From DATBFX01 sp036558305 (lineage in GTDB: Bacteria; Chloroflexota; Chloroflexia; Thermomicrobiales; UBA6265): 8,577 bases of DNA. The notes under the pieces are model-generated. The model saw only the letters and a program-made list of their open reading frames with translations, was not told the DNA's origin and searched no databases. Each line of letters begins with the position of its first letter. The first letter of the stretch is position 1. The translations under genes were made by a program, and so were the position numbers. Below are positions 5,254 through 8,577 of the stretch, one piece after another. Location: NCBI GenBank assembly GCA_036558305.1, contig DATBFX010000016.1, forward strand, positions 1 to 8,577. Direction: 5' to 3'.

Positions 5254-6381
5254 ATGAAGATCACCGCGGTCGAAGCCGAAGTCTGGCGTATCCCGTTTTC
5301 CGGCGAGGTGCGACCGGCCTGGTCGCCCGGCACGGTCTGGCGGGAAAAAACGACCACCGTCTACCGGGTGCGGACCGACGCCGGCCCGACCGGCATTGGC
5401 GCCGGTCAGGGCTCGCCGCAACTCGTCCGCGATCGCCTCGCCCCGCGCCTGGTCGACCGGGACCCCTTCGCGATCGAGCACCTCTTCCGCACCGTGGTCA
5501 ACTGGGGCGGCGGTGCGGCAGCCGTCCCGGTCGCCTGCGGGATCGAGATGGCCCTCTGGGACCTCGTCGGCAAAGCGGCCGGTCTCCCGCTCGCCAAACT
5601 CTGGGGGGTCGACAGCGACCGCGTCCGCGCCTACGCCAGTCTGGTCGAGTTGCGCTCGCCGGAGCAGCGGGCCGAGGACGCCCTGCGCTTCCTCGATCTC
5701 GGCTACCGGGCGATCAAGCTGCGCCTGCACGCGCCGGCGATGAAGGACGACATCGCCCAGGTCGAGGCCGTCCGCGCCGCCGTCGGCGACCGGATGGAGA
5801 TCATGGTCGACGCCAACCAGGCGCAGGAACCGGGCACTCCCGGCAGCGAGGACGACCTCGTTTGGGGCTACGACCGGGCGCTGGCCACCTGCCGCGAACT
5901 CGCCCCGCTCGGCGTCGTCTGGTTGGAAGAACCGCTCGGCCGCTTCGAGTTCGACAATCTTCAGCGCCTGGCCGCGGCGAGCGACGTCCCGATCGCCGGG
6001 GGCGAAAACAACGTCGGGCTCCACGAGTTCCGCTGGCTCATCGACCAGGACTGCTACGACGTCGTTCAACCGGACGCGGCCGTCTCCGCCGGTCTCGGCG
6101 GCTTGCGCAAGATCGCCGCCTACGCCGAGCTCCGCCACAAACAATTCGCCCCCCACCACGGCGGCAGCGGCCTCGGCGTCGCCGCCCACCTCCACCTGAG
6201 CGCCACCTGCGCCAACTCCTCCTACGTCGAGTTGCTGCAGGAGCCACCGGTTCTCCCCATCGAGACGTTCCAGGGCCTGATCGCCGAACCGCTGGTGCCC
6301 GATGCCGAAGGGAACGTCCGCCTACCGGACAAACCAGGGCTGGGCGTCGATCTGAACACGGCCTGGGAGCGGGTGGCCTGA
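5254..6381 (+). CDS. Mandelate racemase/muconate lactonizing enzyme family protein (enolase superfamily)
   Basis: A 375-residue protein, the normal size for this family. The ATG at 5254 (GAGG just upstream) is chosen because MKITAVEAEVWRIPF is the usual family opening; the frame is open further upstream but not protein-like. Residues 1-125 are the capping domain; 126 to about 350 form the TIM barrel. Predicted Mg ligands are D186 (VDAN), E225 (LEEP) and E251 (GGEN); D274 (QPD) and H301 (PHHGG) form the Asp-His dyad. Spacings K155-D186 (31), E225-E251 (26), E251-D274 (23) and D274-H301 (27) equal those of mandelate racemase, so K155 and R157 take the places of K164 and K166. Arg therefore replaces the usual second acid/base Lys. 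About 13 extra residues, rich in acidic residues, lie between D186 and E225. It probably abstracts a proton alpha to a carboxylate (an acid-sugar dehydratase or racemase); the substrate cannot be told. It is a single gene, converging on the kinase at 6398. Confidence 0.9.
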   Translation: MKITAVEAEVWRIPFSGEVRPAWSPGTVWREKTTTVYRVRTDAGPTGIGAGQGSPQLVRDRLAPRLVDRDPFAIEHLFRTVVNWGGGAAAVPVACGIEMALWDLVGKAAGLPLAKLWGVDSDRVRAYASLVELRSPEQRAEDALRFLDLGYRAIKLRLHAPAMKDDIAQVEAVRAAVGDRMEIMVDANQAQEPGTPGSEDDLVWGYDRALATCRELAPLGVVWLEEPLGRFEFDNLQRLAAASDVPIAGGENNVGLHEFRWLIDQDCYDVVQPDAAVSAGLGGLRKIAAYAELRHKQFAPHHGGSGLGVAAHLHLSATCANSSYVELLQEPPVLPIETFQGLIAEPLVPDAEGNVRLPDKPGLGVDLNTAWERVA

Positions 6382-6397
6382 CCGCACTGTTGTGAAC

Positions 6398-7354
6398 TTA
6401 CGATGTGGAAAGGATGCGCGAGAGCAGCCCCATCAGGGAACGCACTCCCTCGGGCCGTTCGTCCAAGACATACCAGTTGACGTACTCGACGAGGTTGAAC
6501 AGGTAATAGTTGTGCTCCCGCGCGAGCCCGTCGGCTCCGAGCCCGAGCAGGGAAAAGTACAGGCCGATCGCCTCGGGATTGGCCCGGACGAACGGGTTCA
6601 TCCGAAGGCGGGCAAAGTCGAAGAGGGGATCGCCGAAGCGGGCGTAGCTCCAGTCGATGATGCCGGCGATCCGCTCACCGTGGACGAAGAGGTTGTAGGG
6701 ATTCAGGTCGCCGTGGAGGAGACTCAACCGGGGCAGCGGTGGCAACGTCTTCACTCGCTCCCTGGCGAGATCGAGCGCCGCGCGCAGGACCGCGGCATCG
6801 ACCCAAGGACTCCGCGCGATGGCCGACCAATCAAACTCGGGATCGGCACCGGTTAAAACGTCTAGAAGGTAATCCGTCCAGGAGCGCGTCGAGCCACCAG
6901 CGACCGTGAGCACCGGCCCGGCAGCCTGGGTCGTCGTCACCTCATGAACACGGCGCATCGCGCTGATGAGCGGAGCCAGGTACCGGTGTGGCGCCCCGAC
7001 ATCAGCCAATAGGGCGCCCTCGACAAAACTCATGACCGCCAGGTAGTAGCCCCTCTTGGGCGAGTCGAGTTGCTTGCAGCCGAGCAGCCGCGGCACCGGC
7101 GCGCCGGTGCCTTCCAGGCGGCGCAGGACGTCCGCGTCGACATTGGCTTCCGATCCGGCTTTGAGCACGACCTTCTGGCCGGAATCGGTGGCGGCGATGA
7201 CGATGAGGTGGTCGGCGCCGGCGGCGGGTTGGTGCCAATCCCGAAGCGGTTGCTGGAGGAGTTCGGCGGCGACCGGCAGCAGCTCGTCGATGGTCAGGTC
7301 TGGTCTCACTTGGCCATTGTACGGGTCGGGTGCGGATTCCTCGCCGGACTCCAC
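6398..7354 (-). CDS. Aminoglycoside phosphotransferase (APH/choline kinase) fold protein
   Basis: Up to 318 residues. The fold is clear: the ATP-binding Lys K65 in KVVLKAG, the hinge region YYLAVMSFVEG (103-113), the catalytic loop HGDLNPYN (H214, D216, N221) and the Mg-binding IIDWSYA (D234), followed by GDPLFDFARLR. It transfers phosphate from ATP to a small-molecule hydroxyl; homologues act on antibiotics, choline, homoserine, sugars and other metabolites, so resistance should not be assumed. The start is uncertain. GTG at 7354 has no clear ribosome site, and another in-frame GTG at 7309 (giving MRPDLTIDELL) matches the usual family start better but also lacks one. The gene converges on the enolase-superfamily gene with a 16-nt gap and diverges from the VOC gene across 114 nt. 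Confidence 0.87.
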   Translation of the reverse strand: MESGEESAPDPYNGQVRPDLTIDELLPVAAELLQQPLRDWHQPAAGADHLIVIAATDSGQKVVLKAGSEANVDADVLRRLEGTGAPVPRLLGCKQLDSPKRGYYLAVMSFVEGALLADVGAPHRYLAPLISAMRRVHEVTTTQAAGPVLTVAGGSTRSWTDYLLDVLTGADPEFDWSAIARSPWVDAAVLRAALDLARERVKTLPPLPRLSLLHGDLNPYNLFVHGERIAGIIDWSYARFGDPLFDFARLRMNPFVRANPEAIGLYFSLLGLGADGLAREHNYYLFNLVEYVNWYVLDERPEGVRSLMGLLSRILSTS

Positions 7355-7454
7355 GTTGGAGTTGCGTGCGTAACGGACCTCGTCGCCGCGCCACTAAGGC
7401 AATCAAGGGAATCCGTGGCCGTGTCGAACTCGACCGGTAAATCGTCTGAATGGA

Positions 7455-7461
7455 AAGGAGG
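7455..7461 (+). promoter_or_regulatory. Ribosome binding site of the VOC gene
   Basis: AAGGAGG, an almost ideal Shine-Dalgarno, 7 nt before the ATG at 7469. It decides the start against the long upstream open frame, which overlaps the divergent kinase gene, and against an out-of-frame ATG at 7450. Confidence 0.85.
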
Positions 7462-7468
7462 CGCTTCG

Positions 7469-7930
7469 ATGATCCGCGGTCTGTTCGAGACGCACATCGA
7501 CGTTGCGGACCTGGACCGGTCCCGGCATTTCTACGGCGCAACCCTCGGTCTGGAATTCGGTTTCCTCGACGCGGCGCGCCGAGTCGCCTTCTACTGGATC
7601 GGTCGGCGCGGGGAAGCGATGCTCGGGCTCTGGGAGAAACCCGCCGACCGGATCCGGCCCCAGCACTTCGCCTTCCGCTCCACCGTCGAGGACGTCCTGG
7701 CCCGCGCCGTACCGTACTTACAGGAGCGCGACCTGCCGCCCCACAACTTCCTCAACGACGGCACCGTGCGGCCGATGGTCTTCGGCTGGATGCCGGCCCT
7801 GGCCATCTACTTCGACGACCCGGACGGTCACTTCCTCGAATTCATCGCGATGCTGCCGGACGAACCGCGCCCGGAGGTCGGCGTCGTCTCGTGGGAGGAG
7901 TGGCAGCGATTGCCGGCCGCTCGCGAGTGA
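7469..7930 (+). CDS. VOC superfamily protein (glyoxalase/fosfomycin-bleomycin resistance fold)
   Basis: A 153-residue, single-domain protein with two beta-alpha-beta-beta-beta halves. The opening GLFETHIDVADLDRSRHFYG (4-23) followed by LGLEFGF is typical of the family. Metal ligands likely include H9 and H66 (QHFAF), 57 residues apart as for H7 and H64 of FosA, and E124 (FLEFIA) in the second half, after DDPDGH (116-121). Such proteins bind a divalent metal and act on or sequester small molecules: glyoxalase I, extradiol dioxygenases, FosA-type thiol transferases or binding-only resistance proteins. The sequence does not say which; the tail (residues 131-153, ending SWEEWQRLPAARE) goes beyond the core domain. 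The gene is monocistronic by layout: divergent from the kinase and convergent with the iminopeptidase. No clear promoter was found in the 114-nt gap. Confidence 0.87.
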   Translation: MIRGLFETHIDVADLDRSRHFYGATLGLEFGFLDAARRVAFYWIGRRGEAMLGLWEKPADRIRPQHFAFRSTVEDVLARAVPYLQERDLPPHNFLNDGTVRPMVFGWMPALAIYFDDPDGHFLEFIAMLPDEPRPEVGVVSWEEWQRLPAARE

Positions 7931-7945
7931 CCCGGAGACCCGGGT
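7930..7945. terminator. Small hairpin between convergent genes
   Basis: CCCGG (7931-7935) and CCGGG (7940-7944) with loop AGAC, plus one flanking A-T pair, form a 6-bp stem right after the VOC stop and about 30 nt beyond the iminopeptidase stop. It could end transcription from either side, but no T-run follows and such short GC palindromes are common here. Confidence 0.25.
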
Positions 7946-7976
7946 GCGCGACGGGTCGGACAGCGGTGACGTGCCG

Positions 7977-8577
7977 CTAGGCGATACCCGCGAACCGGTC
8001 GGTCGCGGCGACCACGTACCCCTCGACGCCGTGACCGTGCCCGGCGTCCGCGATGAGGAGGCGCTCGGCATCCGGCCAGCCCCGAGAGACGTGCCAGGCG
8101 ATGTCCGGCGGACCGCTGACGTCGAGCCGGCCGTCGACCATCAGCCCGGGAATGCCGGCGAGCCGGTGGGCATTGCGGACCAACTCGCCCTCCTCCAGCC
8201 ACTCCGCGTGGCTCCAATAGTGGGTGACCAGCCGCGCGAAGGTCATCCGAAAAGCCGGGTCTTTGTATCTGAGGGAGGGCTTGACTCCCCCCGTTGCCAG
8301 CGAGACGTGGACGTCCTCCCACTCACACCAGTCGAGCGCGGCCCGCTCCCGTACCGCCGGGTCGGGGGCGGCCAGAAGGCGGGCGTAGGCGGCCGCGAGG
8401 TCGCCGTCGCGCTCCGCCTCGGGGACGCCGGCCCGGAATCGTTCCCACTCCTCGGGAAACAGCCTCCCCATCTGACGAGTGATCCAATCGACCTCGCGCC
8501 GCGACGTGTTCGTGACGGCGAAGAGGACGAGTTCGGTGACCCGTTCCGGGAAGCGCTCGGCGTAGGCGAGGGCAAGC
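7977..8577 (-). CDS. pip: Prolyl aminopeptidase (proline iminopeptidase), 5' end cut by the window edge
   Basis: The last 199 residues of a peptidase family S33 alpha/beta hydrolase. The frame stays open to the right edge. The first visible residues, LALAYAERFPERVTELVL, directly follow the GGSWG nucleophile motif in this family, so the catalytic Ser should lie about five residues beyond the window. The LFPEEWERF, PEAERDGDL and cap-domain WCEWE segments are typical. The remaining triad is visible: the Asp in GRLDVSGP (codon 8123-8121) and the His in DAGHGHG (codon 8039-8037), 28 residues apart as in characterised enzymes. The enzyme removes N-terminal proline from peptides in the cytoplasm. 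The ATG at 8471 is internal and not the start. The stop is TAG at 7979-7977. The tail ends quickly after the His, at the expected full length of about 313 residues. Confidence 0.88.
   Translation of the reverse strand, partial: LALAYAERFPERVTELVLFAVTNTSRREVDWITRQMGRLFPEEWERFRAGVPEAERDGDLAAAYARLLAAPDPAVRERAALDWCEWEDVHVSLATGGVKPSLRYKDPAFRMTFARLVTHYWSHAEWLEEGELVRNAHRLAGIPGLMVDGRLDVSGPPDIAWHVSRGWPDAERLLIADAGHGHGVEGYVVAATDRFAGIA

Noticed and set aside
5080..6195. Minus-strand open frame of 371 codons antisense to the enolase-superfamily gene
   Set aside because: The plus strand encodes all catalytic residues of a known family at the right spacing; the antisense frame has no family match that I can see.
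8471..8471. The ATG at 8471 as the start of a 164-residue protein
   Set aside because: The frame is open upstream to the window edge and encodes 35 more residues that match the prolyl aminopeptidase family, so this ATG is internal.

Overview
The window is very GC-rich bacterial DNA with tightly packed genes, good Shine-Dalgarno sites and strong GC bias at third codon positions, so long open frames also appear on the non-coding strands. The mix of genes suggests a member of the Chloroflexota, perhaps Thermomicrobia or relatives. The pointers are secreted cupin-like proteins with Thr/Pro linkers, a secreted SIMPL-domain protein and tandem Uma2 genes. This placement is an inference, because there is no rRNA or other marker gene in the window.

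Layout. (1) Positions 1-3024, minus strand: an apparent exported-protein operon. A recognisable promoter (2997-3024) leads into a secreted alpha/beta hydrolase with a cupin-like N-terminal half (1145-2848). After 17 nt comes a membrane-anchored or secreted SIMPL (DUF541) protein (240-1127). After 40 nt comes the 5' end of a third secreted protein (1-199), which is cut by the window edge and is clearly a paralogue of the N-terminus of the hydrolase. (2) Positions 2849-3275: a 427-nt gap with the promoter, a short direct repeat and two hairpins, but no convincing gene. (3) Positions 3276-5017, minus strand: three tandem Uma2 (DUF820) PD-(D/E)XK nuclease-fold genes. The two 49-nt spacers share a 37-nt identical block, and the identity runs on into the start of the following gene to make 48 nt. 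(4) Positions 5254-6381, plus strand: an enolase-superfamily (mandelate racemase/muconate lactonizing type) enzyme with an intact metal site and Asp-His dyad but KxR in place of KxK. (5) Positions 6398-7354, minus strand: an aminoglycoside-phosphotransferase-fold kinase. (6) Positions 7469-7930, plus strand: a single-module VOC (glyoxalase/fosfomycin-resistance fold) protein, divergent from the kinase. (7) Positions 7977-8577, minus strand: the C-terminal two thirds of a proline iminopeptidase, cut by the right edge.

The left operon looks like one extracytoplasmic functional unit. The Uma2 array is a small expanding family. The genes from 5254 to the right edge change strand one after another and look like independent single-gene units. 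I see no CRISPR array, tRNA, rRNA, insertion sequence or prophage. The parts most worth a second look are the cupin-like/hydrolase fusion with its neighbouring paralogue, the Uma2 array with its conserved spacers and split catalytic motif, and the KxR enolase-superfamily enzyme.
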